The notes: generated by a model from the letters alone, not told the origin. DNA of 64,000 nucleotides from Yponomeuta sedellus (GCA_934045075.1 OW203722.1:6195264-6259263); one strand, 5' to 3'. Positions 1-12,145 are shown, numbered from the stretch's first letter. A program made the numbers and translations.

Positions 1-255
1 GATCCTGTGGTTGTTCAACTCAAAGCTATAAAATACACCAGTAAGGGCATATCTTACAAACTGCAATTCGATGAAGAATACCGTCTGTTACCACAAAGAC
101 CAAAAAATATAGACCTTGCTCACGCTGAATTTCCAAAATTACATTCTGCTCCTTTGTCAGTTACTGAGAGGAAGTTTAAAGATTTACAAGAGATTAAAAA
201 TGTGATCCCCAGGGATTGTTGGCCATATTACGAGTCTCTACCCCATCGTAATTAA
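1..255 (+). CDS. C-terminal part of an unidentified, possibly transposon-derived protein (5' end outside window)
   Basis: The reading frame is already open at base 1 and runs 84 codons to a TAA at 253-255, so this is the 3' end of a longer gene or last exon; the first ATG-like codon at 7 is not a credible start. The product is hydrophilic, with basic and proline-rich patches, and ends in a segment reading VIPRDCWPYYESLP. Tails of this kind occur on transposase-like proteins that are repeated in insect genomes, but I cannot name the family. Downstream the sequence is AT-rich, with AATAAA-like signals near 306 and 473. There is no intron evidence inside the window. It could equally be an ordinary host last exon. 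Confidence 0.4.
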   Translation, partial: DPVVVQLKAIKYTSKGISYKLQFDEEYRLLPQRPKNIDLAHAEFPKLHSAPLSVTERKFKDLQEIKNVIPRDCWPYYESLPHRN

Positions 256-2743
256 AAAAGTTACTTAAATTATATTGAAGTTAATTGTGTTCATATTCTT
301 TCATTAATAATAAAATTACTTAAAAAAATATTGTTTTATTTCTATGAGTAACACATTACCTTGTATTTACATAAATTCTATCAATTTAGTTACTGCATTT
401 CCATGTAAGTGAATTATTGAATTCTTTAATTTGCTTTTGCAGCTCAAATCTTTATTTATAACATGGCTATAAAATAAATAAACGAATAATGTGAAAAAAG
501 TTGTATTAAATTGTTCGCATCGCTTTTAAGAAAGTTTTTATCCTCTACTGTACAAAATACTTTTTTGCATTTAGAAGGTCCTGCACTGACGCCGACGATA
601 TATTCCTTTTTTTTTACTATTTTTTCGCATATCCTCGTCAAATATTAACCGATTTGGATAAATTTTATTTTGTTCGACTGGGTATATCATCCCATTAGTT
701 TCATTTTAATTTGGTGAAGATCTAATGAAGACTTTCAGATATGAAGAAAAGGCGTAATGAGGCCCATCCATTAGTAATAATGCTTATTATGTTTCAGAAA
801 ATATAGCGTAAAATTTGTCCCAGGGTAATCTGGTAATGTTCTAATGAAGACTCTGAGATGGAAATTGAGAACTTCAAATTTTAAGGCAATAAAATTAAGT
901 TATGTTTTGATGTAAGAAACACTTTGTTCATCAAATACTTTCATTCAGTATTCATTGACATTCTCTGTGTCTGTTCGACATTGTTACGACGTTGAACCTA
1001 GAAATCCGGAATTTAAGTTGAAATATGTAGTTTCCTAGGGTAGCAAACCCAAGAAAAATCAAGAGCCAGATGTAGAATAGACCAATAACACCTATAAGTG
1101 TAAGGTACCGTTGCACTTATTAAACCAGAATATAAGTCAAAATACACAATTTACTGTCGTGGTTATTATTCCCTTAGTAAAAAATATACTACATGCAATA
1201 GTTATTAAAGCCACATTGTCTGTTTAAAAAAAATTAAATATTAAAAGCATTAAAAAGTTAAAATTACTTTGCTGAATTCCGCCAAAAATCCCACAAGCAC
1301 CATGCGGTTAGCTAATGCACCGCCCTCCCTCCCACTTTCAAGAAAAAGTGGGAAAAAAGTGGGAAGACACTATTATGGATTTCCGCAAAGTAACGCCTGA
1401 TTCTATACAAAATATTAAAATAAAATCCGACTTCTGTACAAAATACGCAGCAGAGTCTACCTACTCTCCTTATTTTTTAATCCTATTCATCTTAAGGCTG
1501 TCTGGAAGAGATAGCTCTCAGCGATAAGACGGCCAATTCCACACTGTGTAAATTAGATATTTCAGCATTTCATGTAGGTTCAAAATGTATGGTGTGTACG
1601 GTCCTAAAGTAACCGGAATATACTACATAGGCTTTACAAGATACCGAGTAAGTCTACAAACTAGTAACTAGTCTATAATATAGTCTACAAACGTAAAAAA
1701 AGGAAGATTTCGTACTAATTCTATTGAAATTTAAATAAACTTTTAAGATTTGTAATAAGGAGGCGCAAGTAGTTCTACGGAATCCTATGATGCGCGTGGC
1801 CCGACACTCACTTGACCGAAGTTTGGGCGAAATATTTGATTAAATATATTTGATCTTACCAAATATGAACTGAAACATAAATTAACAGCATACTTAAACA
1901 CTCTTTCTTATGATCGAACATTTTTGAAATTGATGTGATAATAGCTCATTTTACTTCTCACCTTCCGTTAGACTTCCTAGTACAAACTTTTAACACACAT
2001 CACTGCCATAATGCACAAATATACACTCATCCTACCTTTTCACACACCCTCTGCTCAGTGGTTGAAACCCGAATCCAAGACTCCGGTCGTAGGGCTGAGC
2101 AGACACACACATGCACACACAGTTATATACACGTACATTTTATTATATAAGTTTTGCAAACATCTGTCATTTTTTATACTAACTTTTGTATACTTAACAC
2201 CTTATGCTGATGATGCGTCGAATATAATACCGTTCTTTTGTAGACCGGGAGGCCTGGAAACCTAAGATACAAATCTTTTGATCTAGTTTAGGCTCCAGTC
2301 TTTCCACAAATAGTGCATTCTGTTGTATTGTATTATTTATCCAATGTTATTTTGAATACGAATGTAATTTGTGGACAGAAAAATAAACTATTATCTTAGC
2401 TTATTTACAATCGAGCTACAATAATTCCAACTCCGAAGTAAGTAATATTAATATTATTTCATTTATATAAAATATCGTATCGTATAACTTTTAACTCCAA
2501 ACCGTATACCTTTTCAAGCATACCGGCGTACTAAATGGTAAGCACAGACTGGCAACACTATTAGTTTGACAAATTTAGTCTGTGTGAAGTAGACTTATCG
2601 TAATTCGTACCTACGACGATTTCTAATTTGTGACATACGTCGGTTAAAATAAAGTTTCAGTTATTAAACTCTTCTTCAAACCTCTCATTAGTGTACAAAG
2701 TGAAAATGAAGTGTTTGTGTATTAATTGAGCATCGAAATCGGC
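256..2743. other. AT-rich intergenic DNA with old repeat scraps
   Basis: No convincing gene. Two scraps stand out. Bases 1262-1340 (TTTGCTGAATTCCGCC onward) recur with few changes at 16647-16716. Bases 1488-1550 resemble the CR1-group 3' end found beside the LINE at 57 kb (a GGCCGCCAATT-like core). Short ORFs here are chance. Confidence 0.6.
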
Positions 2744-4322
2744 ATGAAACGTAAGGAACGAAGCCAATACCGAACGAATGAAAGTCGTGTCATCGAGACT
2801 TCTTTGTATGCAGGCTTTGGTGAGTGTAAAAGAAACATTGATGTGGTCCTTATCCTTATAACACCCCGTTGGATTCCAGCATGGTACTGGAAAATTTGTA
2901 TCACTATTTATCTCTGTAAATTACTGGTGTGCAATAAAGAATTTTCTATATATCTATGTAATAATCATAGCCACTGTTTCTTTGCTGTGGACATCAATCA
3001 TCCAGCCCGTTCTCGTTCACTGCGAGGCATAGGTCCTCCGCCATCCTCATCCAGCCACTGCAAACAATATGAATGTAGACAAAGGGTACTAGTACCACAA
3101 TGTAGTAATTTTCGTGCTTATTTACGAAGCTAAATATCACAATCCTATTAACTGTTAGAACTCATATAAGTTCCAGGTGTGATCACTTCATTGGATAAAC
3201 ATTGGATAAAGAAATCCTTCTTTAAAATGTGTGTATTATAGTCACAAATATAACTTCTTTCAGAGAACCGTCTTCATCTTCAGCATGGCAGGGGTCTCCA
3301 CTGATTGGGTCATTGACTTCCACTCCCAATGGAAGGCTCACGCTTGTGGAGGCAAAGAGCCAAGATTGCTACGAAACAATCTGCATTTATAAACAAAATT
3401 TGTTTACATGCTTACCTGTCTGGGATCCAGAAGTGAGTATTATGTTATGTTGAGGCCATGTATGTGTCTAAAGGCTGGTTCCTGAATTGAGAAATACACT
3501 CAGTAAATACTTTGCTGAGAAATTCTTAGAGACAGCACTACAGTTGAGTTTTGACTTAGCGAAATTCTCAATTCTATAAATACATAGCGAGCCCCAATGG
3601 GAATCGAACTGATGACCTCTGTTTTCATAGTTAGCCACTGGGACATCGACAATATATAGAAGCTATGTAGTTATTTATTAGGTATTTATGTTAGTAGGTT
3701 ATTACTTATGTATTGTATATGTATGTATTTATATTTCTTTGATGGTTTATGTAGTTTATTCATTTACTTATTAGAATTTATTAATATAATTTATATATTT
3801 ATTGGGTAGATATTTATCTTGATAGGATTTTGTTATCTGTGTAAGTGTGTAGTGTATGTTGTGCACATGCATAGACCTGTTTCACATCTCCACTCCGAAT
3901 CCCCAAGGTTTGTTGGAAGAAATCTCTCACAGAGATAAGCTCGCCTTTGTACATGTATTTTCTTAAATTTATTATTTATGTTTTAAAGTATAATAATAAT
4001 AGTGGTCAAACAATACCATACATAGCCTTATTGCTATAATTATGTGTACCATAGCAATAATGCTACATAGATAATGTCATGAAATTCATGCCTTGTAATC
4101 AAATATTGTTAGAAGTCAGGAATCCAAGTTATTGATAATAATATAAAATTATTTTGAATAATAAAATATTTATTTACAACACTGAGAAAACATGTGATAA
4201 ACACAATTTTAAGAAGAATCTTTTTTGGTTGTTATAATAAACTATGATTTGCACCTTAAGTCACATTTCTTTCTCCACAGCCTCTCCACAAGAACTTGCT
4301 ACAGTGCCACACCCTCGAATAA
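2744..4322 (+). CDS. Candidate three-exon small protein gene (speculative)
   Basis: Three open segments join in frame through consensus splice sites. Exon 1 is 2744-2819 (ATG start, donor GTGAGT). Exon 2 is 3284-3432 (acceptor after CATCTTCAG, donor GTGAGT). Exon 3 is 4281-4322 (acceptor after TTCTTTCTCCACAG, stop TAA). An AATAAA signal at 4489-4494 lies downstream. The joined product would be about 88 aa, basic at the N-terminus with several cysteines and tryptophans in exon 2. A second acceptor at about 3263 exists but breaks the frame. I do not recognise the protein. Exon 3 is so short that its open frame carries little weight, so a lncRNA or chance remains likely. Confidence 0.28.
3590..3655 (-). 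repeat. Degraded tRNA-derived SINE head
   Basis: Read on the minus strand this shows a B-box-like GGTTCGATTCC-type core (here with changes) followed by an A-box-like remnant. It resembles the tRNA heads of the SINE families elsewhere in this window but is too short to assign. Confidence 0.4.
3893..3965 (+). repeat. CR1-group LINE 3'-end fragment
   Basis: The pattern TTGGAAGAAAT..CTCTCACAGAGATAAG..CGCCTTTGTACAT matches the 3' UTR that follows ORF2 of the LINE at 57 kb (there TGGAAGAAATTGCTATCAGCAATAAGG..GCC). Diverged and without coding sequence. Confidence 0.45.
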
Positions 4323-4820
4323 GTCCCGGCGTCTGCGCTCAACACTCTGCACACAAGACGTTCTCGGCGTCAGCTTCCAAATTCTGAAAATTGAAGAATT
4401 CTAGTAGGGATTTGTTCAGAGGTTTCGAAACTGACAGTAGCTAGTCAGAGCAGGGTCACACTCATTTGCAGTTTTGGTGTTACTTTGAAATAAATCTTTT
4501 GATTTGATTGAAAGCCACTTCCTTTTTTTAATTTTAAACAATTTAGGTACTTATGTGAAATAATTTTGTATTGTTACTTCTATTTTTTTTATATTTGAGT
4601 GAGGTTGTAACCAATAAAACTTGTTTTTTAAATATGTGCTTTTTACAATAATTATCAAACCTTACCCAAATCTGTGAATTACTCCACTTCTCAGTCTTCT
4701 CTCAAATGTAAGTGGAGGCCGAGTGTGTGGCTTTGCCATAGATTGGCATTATGAGTAGAGTACGGTGTCCTGGCATGCATACACATAATGTTCAAATCTA
4801 AAACAGGCAATATACCATTA

Positions 4821-5045
4821 CAGTCTATTTATTCTTACTTGTCCAATTTAGTAAACAAGATTCTAACCTTACTAGACATTTTCTCGCAAATTCATGAACT
4901 ATGTTTATAAAATTGGCAGCGTGTTATCTAAAAGAGTGTTCCAAGTTACTTAATTTATGGAAATATGGCAGTTTTGGACTAAAAAGTTACAGTTTACGGG
5001 TAGAATCTTGTTTACTAAATTGGACAAGTAAGAATAAATAGACTG
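4821..5045. mobile_element. 225-bp MITE, 46-bp perfect TIRs, TA target duplication
   Basis: The first 46 bases (beginning CAGTCTATTTATTCTTACTT) are the exact reverse complement of the last 46. The element is flanked on both sides by TA, the duplication made by Tc1/mariner and pogo transposases, and the CAGT terminus is typical of that group. There is no coding capacity. It was mobilised in trans by an unknown transposase. Confidence 0.85.
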
Positions 5046-5389
5046 TACATGGATTGTTGTGTTTTATATAGCTACATGGAAACTAGCCAATACTTAGGTA
5101 CTTACAAATCCAACATGTGGGGAGTGGTACCCCTTTCTATTGAGAAACCGCTCTTCACGGAGTGCTGCACGAAGGATGCATGCCATGGCATCAATAAAGC
5201 CCCGCAGTCCATTAATTTCGAATTGTCTAGAATAAGAAAACAATAATTGAAAGTGAATTCAAGTTATTTAGTAACTTTTCTACGTTTATGCTTGAGCTTG
5301 TATAACTTTGATTTGATGAGATGCACTTCTCTTTACTCCAGTAGGTAATTTTTTTTAACAATACAATGATGTGTGGTACAGTGCCACTC

Positions 5390-5655
5390 AGGGCGGTGGT
5401 AGCGGAGCGGTGTAGAACGCCGGCCTCTCAATCGGGAGTTCGTGGGTTCAAACCCCGGCATGTACCAATGACTTTGTTTTCTAAGTTATGTACATTTGTG
5501 AAATTATAGTACCTAGCAATACTACTCGCCGACGGTGAAGGAAAACATCGTAAGGAAACTCTAGTGTCTGAAGTGTTAACGTACCTCAGCGCTTGCTACG
5601 TACAATGGCCCAACTATGAGACTAAGTGCGGAAATCTCAGGTCTAACTAACTAAC
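5390..5655 (+). repeat. tRNA-derived SINE, family A
   Basis: The head GGCGGTGGTAGCGGAGCGG and the B box GGTTCAAACCCCGG are pol III promoter elements. They are followed by a body (TGACTTTGTTTTCTAAG..AAGGAAAACATCGTAAGGAAACTC) shared with copies at 7.6, 21.6, 22.9 and 54 kb. This copy has a different 3' part from the 7.6-kb copy. Confidence 0.75.
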
Positions 5656-6604
5656 AGTGCCACTCACATGTTTCAGTGTCAAGTTACACATTTTTTACTT
5701 ATCTGTCCCGAAATTAGGTACATAATTACAAAATAGGTCTTTTGCATACCACAGAAATCTAGTAGGTAAGTACCTAAGTATTATGTTTTTATTCTAATAC
5801 CTTGACACTGTGAAGGACACTGCGGTTGGTGGGTAAAGTTGGCCCTACTAGGGCCTGATATAAGCCTGTCACAAGAAAAGACGGCGATGAATGTCCGTAG
5901 AAGAAAGATTATACCTAACTTACTAAAAAGTAATCCAAGAGACGACCACCTCAAACTATTTATATTGAACTCATGTAACATACCTTTTATAGGGGATATC
6001 CCGACTTGCCTCTGCTCCTGGGGTATCAATGGGATTAATTAGTCCGCCAAATGCCTCAACCCATGTTTGGAAACACGGAAGGTTTTTGTGAACTCTGATT
6101 GTTGGAACGATTGCCGAAACGCGTGAAACCGACGTCTATTTCGGCGCTCTTGTACTCTGCGCTTCGCCCTGTTGACTATTTGTGATAATCGCTATCATAA
6201 ACCGAGTGAAGAAGTATAAATTTTATTAAAAAAATACTTTTTAGCCTTCTTCGTCACAACTGCCAGTGAGCAATCATACCGAAAAAGCTACTGTTGTTCA
6301 AAGATACTAATATTGCAGCTGTCAGGTAGCTGTCATGCAGTTATATAGCTCAATGAAACGTCAAATAAGGAGTAGCATACGGATTTGACAGCCAGACTGT
6401 TACCAAGGAACTGTAATTTTGTAAGAGCATACGAAAGTGGCTCCATGTAGCTCTACGGTACCTGTCATGTCGTTCATTGGTCGTTAGATGGAACATTTGT
6501 GCTTAGTGGAATACCGCTAGCGTAAAACCTTGTAATTGGACTACCGATGAACTCCTTGAGAACTGTAATGTTGTTGAGTAGAATCGGGGCCCAGGTCTCT
6601 TTCT
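5656..6604. other. No gene or clear repeat seen
   Basis: Ordinary AT-rich sequence. The short ORFs (for example 5839-6042) lack gene-like features. Confidence 0.5.
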
Positions 6605-6795
6605 GTATCGCAGGAAGGTTAGGCGGAGGCCATACTCCGGCTTGGCACCCATCCAAGTCAGAATTGGTGGAGGATTGTAAGCGACGGGCCTTACTGTCTG
6701 AAGTTATCAAACCGCCCAGAAGGCCGTAACATGACAGCCGGCACCGAAGGCTTATCAAGCCTTGCGAAGCACGGTAGCGCTCGGAAAAAAAACTA
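6605..6795 (-). repeat. SINE-like repeat family C, partial
   Basis: It shares GTATCGCAGGAAGGTTAGGC, GGATTGTAAG and ACATGACAGCCGGCACC with copies at 10.65, 21.8, 47.4 and 48.8 kb. Orientation is set by the 21.8-kb copy, in which the tRNA-like head (CTCGTGGCCTAGTGGG) leads. The head is missing here. Confidence 0.65.
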
Positions 6796-7074
6796 TTGCT
6801 TAGAATAAGTAATGGTGCTAGTAAATAATTCAAAACTATTTTCTCGAAAACCAGCGGTTGATTAAAGTTAAACTTATTTTCTAAGTGACTGTTTCATTTA
6901 AATTACTTTTTAGCTCAAGCCAAAACAACGTAGCTACGAGTTAATACTGATGCCATTTGTTTTTTTACTACAATATGAAAGTCCATCGGCCTCGCCGCTA
7001 CGTACTTTGGCGAAACAATAAAGCTTAAACTAAATAATGAAGCTGGGAAAACATCGCAAGGAGGGTAAAAGTGC

Positions 7075-7590
7075 ATGTATTATTTTAATGAAAACTTTAG
7101 ACTTAGAGTGTATGTCTAACTGGCTATTTTAGCAAGATAAAAGATACATACCTATACCGAGAGTTTAGTTTTATTTGAAAAAACAACTTTTCTTTTTGAA
7201 AAGCATATCTATTCTATTAGAATAACTGTTAAACTGGGTATTTTAGCAAGATAAAAAATACATATACCGTATTATTTTATTGAAAACTTTAGACTTTGAC
7301 TATCTATCTAACTGGCTATTTCAGTAGTTTAAAAATACATACACCGAGTTTAATTTTAATTTGATTTACTAACTTTTCAATCTTTGACGCGTATCTATTT
7401 TATTTGAATAACTGTCTAAGTGGCTATTTTAACAACATAAAAATTCATAATTTAAGGAAAACTTTAGAGTTAGAAGATCTGCCAGCAAAAAAATACATAC
7501 ACGTATACCGAGTTTAATTTAAGTTTAATTTCTTTCCTAAGAACGTCGGTATTTATTGTATTAGAATATCTGTCTAACTGGCTATTTCAT
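7075..7590. repeat. Diverged tandem repeat with unit about 190 bp
   Basis: The phrase TCTAACTGGCTATTT, followed by an AT-rich stretch with ATACATA..ACCGAGTTTA, recurs at about 7113, 7232, 7308, 7413 and 7571. Two alternating half-units make roughly two and a half copies, much diverged. No coding capacity. Confidence 0.6.
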
Positions 7591-7610
7591 ACATACATAA
7601 TAATACAGAG

Positions 7611-7985
7611 CGGTGGTAGTCAGTGGGTAGAACCATGGACTGGCAAGCGAGAGCCCCAGGTTCGATCCCGAGTGCGGGCATGCACCAATGACTTTGTTTA
7701 ATTTCAAAGTTACGTACATTTGCGAATTTGTAGTCGCAATACCACACGCTAACGGTGAAGGAAAACATCGTGAGGAAACCCGCGGCTTGGTTGGCTCCGC
7801 ACGTATTGACTAGTCTTTCCTGTGGGCTAGGCTGACTAAGTTATCAGGATGGGCAAGCCTACACCATCTATAAAACCATGTCCCAGGCACTACAGCGTCG
7901 GCGTGGTTCCTTCACCCTGTGAGTGAGGATACCACTGGACGCTGTAAATCATCTCATTACGTAGATGCAAAAAGCCCAACCATCA
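7611..7985 (+). repeat. tRNA-derived SINE, family A, near full length
   Basis: The head GCGGTGGTAGTCAGTGGG and B box GGTTCGATCCCGAG are followed by a long body ending ..CCACTGGACGCTGTAAATC and a short tail. It is almost identical in layout to the copy at 22931-23325, which suggests recent activity of the family. Confidence 0.8.
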
Positions 7986-8444
7986 TCACATCATAGTCCA
8001 TTGAGAAACTACTGTACAATCTATGCAGCTTTCTAGATCGCAGTATGAATTCTACGCCATTTATTCACGTTTCAAGCTGATTGTTTAACGTTTAATAATA
8101 TAAGCATTCAATTACTACCGAAAACTACTTTATCATTTTAGTGGCGTCGCTTCGCATTCGCTAACAATAATCTGGATATTGTTCACGACAGACCATTAAT
8201 TTGTTATATTGTGAACGATTTTTTATTCAGTATCGGCATGTTTTATGCTAGGAATAAAGACTGATTAGATTACAACTCTTTATTATACAAACCAGAAAGT
8301 AAAATACATCAAAATGCTTACTTACATTATCTTAGTTTTATGTACATATTTGGCGGTCTTATCGCTATAGGAGATATCTTAGAGACAACCATAATTTGGA
8401 TAGAACTAAAAGGTAATAATAATAACTTCCACATAACACAATCA

Positions 8445-8625
8445 CGTGACCTGGTCCCAAACTAGGATACATTCTACTATGGCAAGCAGGCAAGGATATT
8501 ACAAACATGGAAATACACCCAGACTGAGGCCATTTGTACTAACTCAGTACCGCAGTCTTCAGTGGGAATTGAATCCACGACCTCTGTTTCAGAAGTCAAG
8601 CGCGTTAGCCGCTAAACCACCAGGC
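8445..8625 (-). repeat. tRNA-derived SINE, family G
   Basis: Read on the minus strand, a tRNA-like head with B box GGATTCAATTCCC is followed by a body matching the copies at 52.2 and 56.9 kb (ACATGTTTGTGAT-like, then CACTAGG..CCAG). The same family was the target of the viral insertion at 24.75/41.15 kb. Confidence 0.65.
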
Positions 8626-8679
8626 AGATTAACAGAGTATGTAGGTAGCGTTTTTATTATATTATTGCTAATCCTTCAT

Positions 8680-8997
8680 TGATTTGGAACGCAGTAAATT
8701 CTTACGAACAAACCTATAGCTACCTACTTACCACATACACGCAGTAGTTTTCAATTCAAATATTTCTCGATTCAGAAATGCGCAGTGGTAGCCTGTGCCT
8801 TCGGAATGTGCCTTGGGATCTTACCAGTGCAGTATCCCTTACGTATCCCTACATGCAGTCGACGTTCCGTTTCCCAAAATCGATTTGGAATTTCGAACAC
8901 CGTAAATTTAAACAAACCTATAGATCTACGCACAGTAGTTTTCCGTTAAAATAATCCCGATTCTGAATTCCGCGTGATAGCCTGTGCCTTCAAAATC
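8680..8997. repeat. Imperfect tandem duplication of a segment of about 115-130 bp
   Basis: Segments 8680-8810 and 8883-8995 share ACAAACCTATAG, CAGTAGTTTTC and TAGCCTGTGCCTTC in the same order and spacing. Non-coding. Confidence 0.5.
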
Positions 8998-9189
8998 CTG
9001 TAGGGAGAAAAACCGCCCTTTATCATTACGTATTTTCCTCTTTTTAGCAAGATACAGCAACTATGCAATCACAAACAAAAAGCATCGTCCATATTCGCTG
9101 AAAAAACTGTCTGAACTCAATACCTATAGAGTCTCTCAACTGAGCGTTGCTACCGAATCAAGATAAACGTATGTGCGTGATGTATTTTT

Positions 9190-9650
9190 GGCATCCCGAA
9201 CTGAATTTCTGACTGTATGTGGCTGGCCATAGTTTACACGTTCAGTCTGGTGTCAGTTCAGTCCGTTACTTGATCAAGCTCTGGTTGATGCCAGACTGAT
9301 AAGCGTCAAAATATTTGAATATCCGTCAGTCTTGTCTGGAAGTCCGATGTAGAATTCTGCCGTCAGTCTGACCTATCTATCTATCTATAATCAGCCCACA
9401 TCAACCCACTGCTGGGCATAGGCCTCCTTTTTACTGCGCCATTCCTCACGGTCCTGTGCCAATCTAATCCATCTCTCACCCGCAACCCTCACAATGTCTC
9501 GTCTGACGATTGTGTCGGTGGTCTGCCTACTAACCTACTAGTCTAACCAGACTGATGGAATTGACTGACGCCAGACTGGACGTGTTAGGTCAGTCTTATA
9601 CATTCCGGGCAGGCCAAATGCTGTGTGACATAATGTAAATACGGCTTCGG
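9190..9650. mobile_element. Old inverted-repeat element interrupted by an RTE LINE 3' end
   Basis: The flank at about 9225-9290 (CACGTTCAGTCTGGTGTCAG) is an imperfect reverse complement of about 9555-9610 (CTGACGCCAGACTGGACGTG), which makes a MITE-like hairpin. Between them, 9374-9535 reads on the minus strand as an RTE-type LINE tail (AGGAGGCCTATGCCCAGCAG) with a (TATC)n or (GATA)n microsatellite end. This is a nested insertion. Confidence 0.5.
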
Positions 9651-10189
9651 GTGGAAGCCTGTCGCTTGTGAAATTCGAATTTTTCAATTTCATATAATAT
9701 TCTGAACAATGGGTCGATTGTTTCATCGTTTTTTTGTCTCCCTTTATTTGTGTTATTTTACGGCCGATAAAAAGCACACACCGCTCCGTTGCGATATTCG
9801 GCGCCAAAAATATGCATCATTTATGCAACTACCACAATGGCAGCAATAAACTTGTGTCTGTGAATAATACACTGGTTTTTATTTTTAAATCATTACAATT
9901 TAACTGCGCAGTATAATTCTTATCTGCACTTTTGGAACTTGTTGTGAGTTTCTTTGTTCTGGAGAAATCTCCAGAACGGAGTGGACATTCATTTTTAATT
10001 GATAACTTTCATTTAAAAACCTACATATTTTTTTATAGTCTCATAGCTGACAACTGTAGAGTTCAATAGGGCTCTTCAGTCATTACAATCATTAAAACAG
10101 AAGTCAGAGGATAGATGTTATACAACGTAATCGTTAACGATTACTGATTAAATACTGTAACTATCTGCTTATTAAAATTCTGATTATAC

Positions 10190-10400
10190 TAGCTGTGCCC
10201 CGTGGTGCTACCTACGGTTCATCGATTTTCCAATGGGAATAAAATATTTTCCCGCAGCAAGACGTAACTTACGTATTTATCCGTAGTGTCAGGTAACTCC
10301 ATACCAAATTTTATTAAAATCGCCCCAGCCGTTAAGACGCGAAGAAGTAACAAACATAGACACTTACAATCTTTCGTCTATAGAATATTAGTGTGATAAT
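10190..10400. repeat. Short interspersed repeat beginning ACTAGCTGTGCCCCG
   Basis: It starts TATACTAGCTGTGCCC and ends CTATAGAATATTAGTGTGATA, with TACCAAATTTTATTAAAATCG and CCAGCCGTTAAGACGCGAAG inside. This layout is familiar from a very common lepidopteran repeat of uncertain class. A truncated relative may begin at 52067. Confidence 0.5.
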
Positions 10401-10639
10401 ACTTTATCATTGAAACTTGAAACCCTAGCCTAGCTGCGGGTCAACTCGACTGACACCTAAACAAAACGTAATGGTTTTCTTTAAAATAATTCAAACTTGA
10501 CTGGACGGCTGTGCCAGCCAGCTATTATGAAAAAGTATCGTTACAAAACATACATTTACTTATCATCATCTCCCCACCGTTACCCATTGCTAGGTATAAT
10601 GATGATATTATATCAACCCTTTATAATTATGCTGCAACT

Positions 10640-10985
10640 GTTGGGGCATGAATCACTTCCTGTATCGCAGGAAGGTTAGGCCATACTCCACCACGGGGGC
10701 CAAGTCCGGGTTCGTGGAGGATTGTAAGACAGTGGCGGGCCGTACCGTCAGAAGTTATCGAGCCATCTATAAGACCTCCGACATGGCTTAACGACTGACA
10801 TTACATGACAGCCGGCACCAACGGCGTAACGTGTTTGCGAAGCACGGAAGCGCTCGGAAAAAATGCCACTAGCGGTAGTCACGCGACGGTCACCCATCCA
10901 GTGCCTGACCGCACCTGTTGTTGCTTAACTCAAGTGATTGATTCCAATCACTCGGTTCCACTAGGCCACGAGCGCTTCGCGCTAC
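10640..10985 (-). repeat. SINE-like repeat family C, near full length
   Basis: It contains all family landmarks: TGTATCGCAGGAAGG, GACAGTGGCGGGCC, ATGACAGCCGGCACC, GCCACTAGCGGTAGTC and the tRNA-like head read in reverse (CACTAGGCCACGAGCGCT). It is the best minus-strand copy of this family in the window. Confidence 0.7.
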
Positions 10986-11224
10986 GAGCGAGCGCTGCTC
11001 GGTATAATCCTTTCCCCCAAATGCCATCTCTCACGATTCTTTGCCATCCGCATCTAATTTTGTAGATACTTATAGAAGGGTTTTTTTTTATCATAACCGT
11101 TATTTTGTACGTAAAATGTTGAGGTAAAGTAGATTTAAATTTACTGATATGAGACAATTTGCATTATTTAGAAGTTAAACACCAAATATCAAAAAAACCG
11201 AAGAGGGAACAAAAAAAAGAAATT

Positions 11225-11505
11225 GTATTGTTGAAAACCTCTAAATAGGTTTTCAACAATTCAATTTCTTTTCAAATTCCACCCATGCCGGGACTGGAAC
11301 CCGCGATCTCTAGCTACCCGTTCCCAACTAAGCTAATGGGCGTCTTACTGGCATTAGTGAAATTTCGAACCTCTTAACAATACTCTGTATTGCGCACAGG
11401 CAACAACATCTGGCTGAATTAATTTGCATCACTTGCAGCCTCTAAATACGTTTTTAAAATTGTCTATACCACGGGTAGTGCATTAAAAAAAAGAATATAA
11501 TTGAA
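11225..11505. repeat. tRNA-like foldback SINE, family F
   Basis: A minus-oriented tRNA-like head (B box GGTTCCAGTCCCGG in reverse) is flanked on both sides by the family tail in opposite orientations: CCTCTAAATAGGTTTTC at 11239 and GCCTCTAAATACGTTTTTAA at 11439. The copy is therefore partly inverted on itself, like the copy at 47.7-48.1 kb. Confidence 0.6.
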
Positions 11506-11783
11506 TTGTTGAGTTTAGCGGGTCCTGTTTTCTTTCTCCAATGTTCATCGATCATATTTTAAAAAACCATCCTTTCCTTAAATACTTTCATCTAAAGGAG
11601 ATGAAAGTACTCATTTTAAAAGTATAGGTCAAAAATATTTTCTCTCCGTAGGGCCGTGAAAAATTTATTCCCAGGGGCAGGGAACCTATTCCTGTTTCGC
11701 GCAAAGCGACGGCGTTGCCGTCACGTTTCAATTCATCCGCAAATCGAAGATTAACCTTTTAGTGGCCCTAACACACTCGGCTC

Positions 11784-11884
11784 GCTACGCTTTACGAGGC
11801 AACGCAGCGTTACGCAAGCACCGAGTGAGAGCCCGCGATACAGCGGGGCTTACTCTGTTACAATACTAGACTAACCCCCTCTTT
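11784..11884. repeat. Direct repeat of 12417-12520
   Basis: About 100 bp beginning TACGCTTTACGAGGCAACGC and including GCCCGCGATACAGCGGGGC are repeated nearly unchanged 630 bp downstream. No coding meaning is evident. Confidence 0.7.
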
Positions 11885-12145
11885 CTCGTAAGCTGTGTGG
11901 TGTCGGCCTAGAGAATAGCACCAACCCAATTCTTCCCGCGGGTGTCGTAAAAGGCGACTAAGGGACACAAACCGGGGGTTGGGCAGCAGCGCCCCCAGCA
12001 GTACAATTCCACCGAACTGCGATCCCCAACCCGCATGCCCAGCGTGGGGATTATAGGCATTACCCCTTATGATAGCACAACGTGGCGCTCTATAGGGGAG
12101 GGCTATGTCCAGCAGTGGACTAGTATAGCCTGACGACGACGACGA
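11885..12145 (+). repeat. RTE-related LINE/SINE 3' end with (GAC)n tail
   Basis: It ends GGGGAGGGCTATGTCCAGCA GTGGACTAGTATAGCC followed by a (GAC)n microsatellite, which is how RTE-type 3' ends look. The minus-strand copies at 22195-22445 and 54900-54990 share the same end. Confidence 0.6.

Noticed and set aside
6095..6165. Second hammerhead-like site (GCCGAAACGCG)
   Set aside because: GAAAC is present, but the upstream CTGATTG does not fit CUGANGA and stem II does not pair well.
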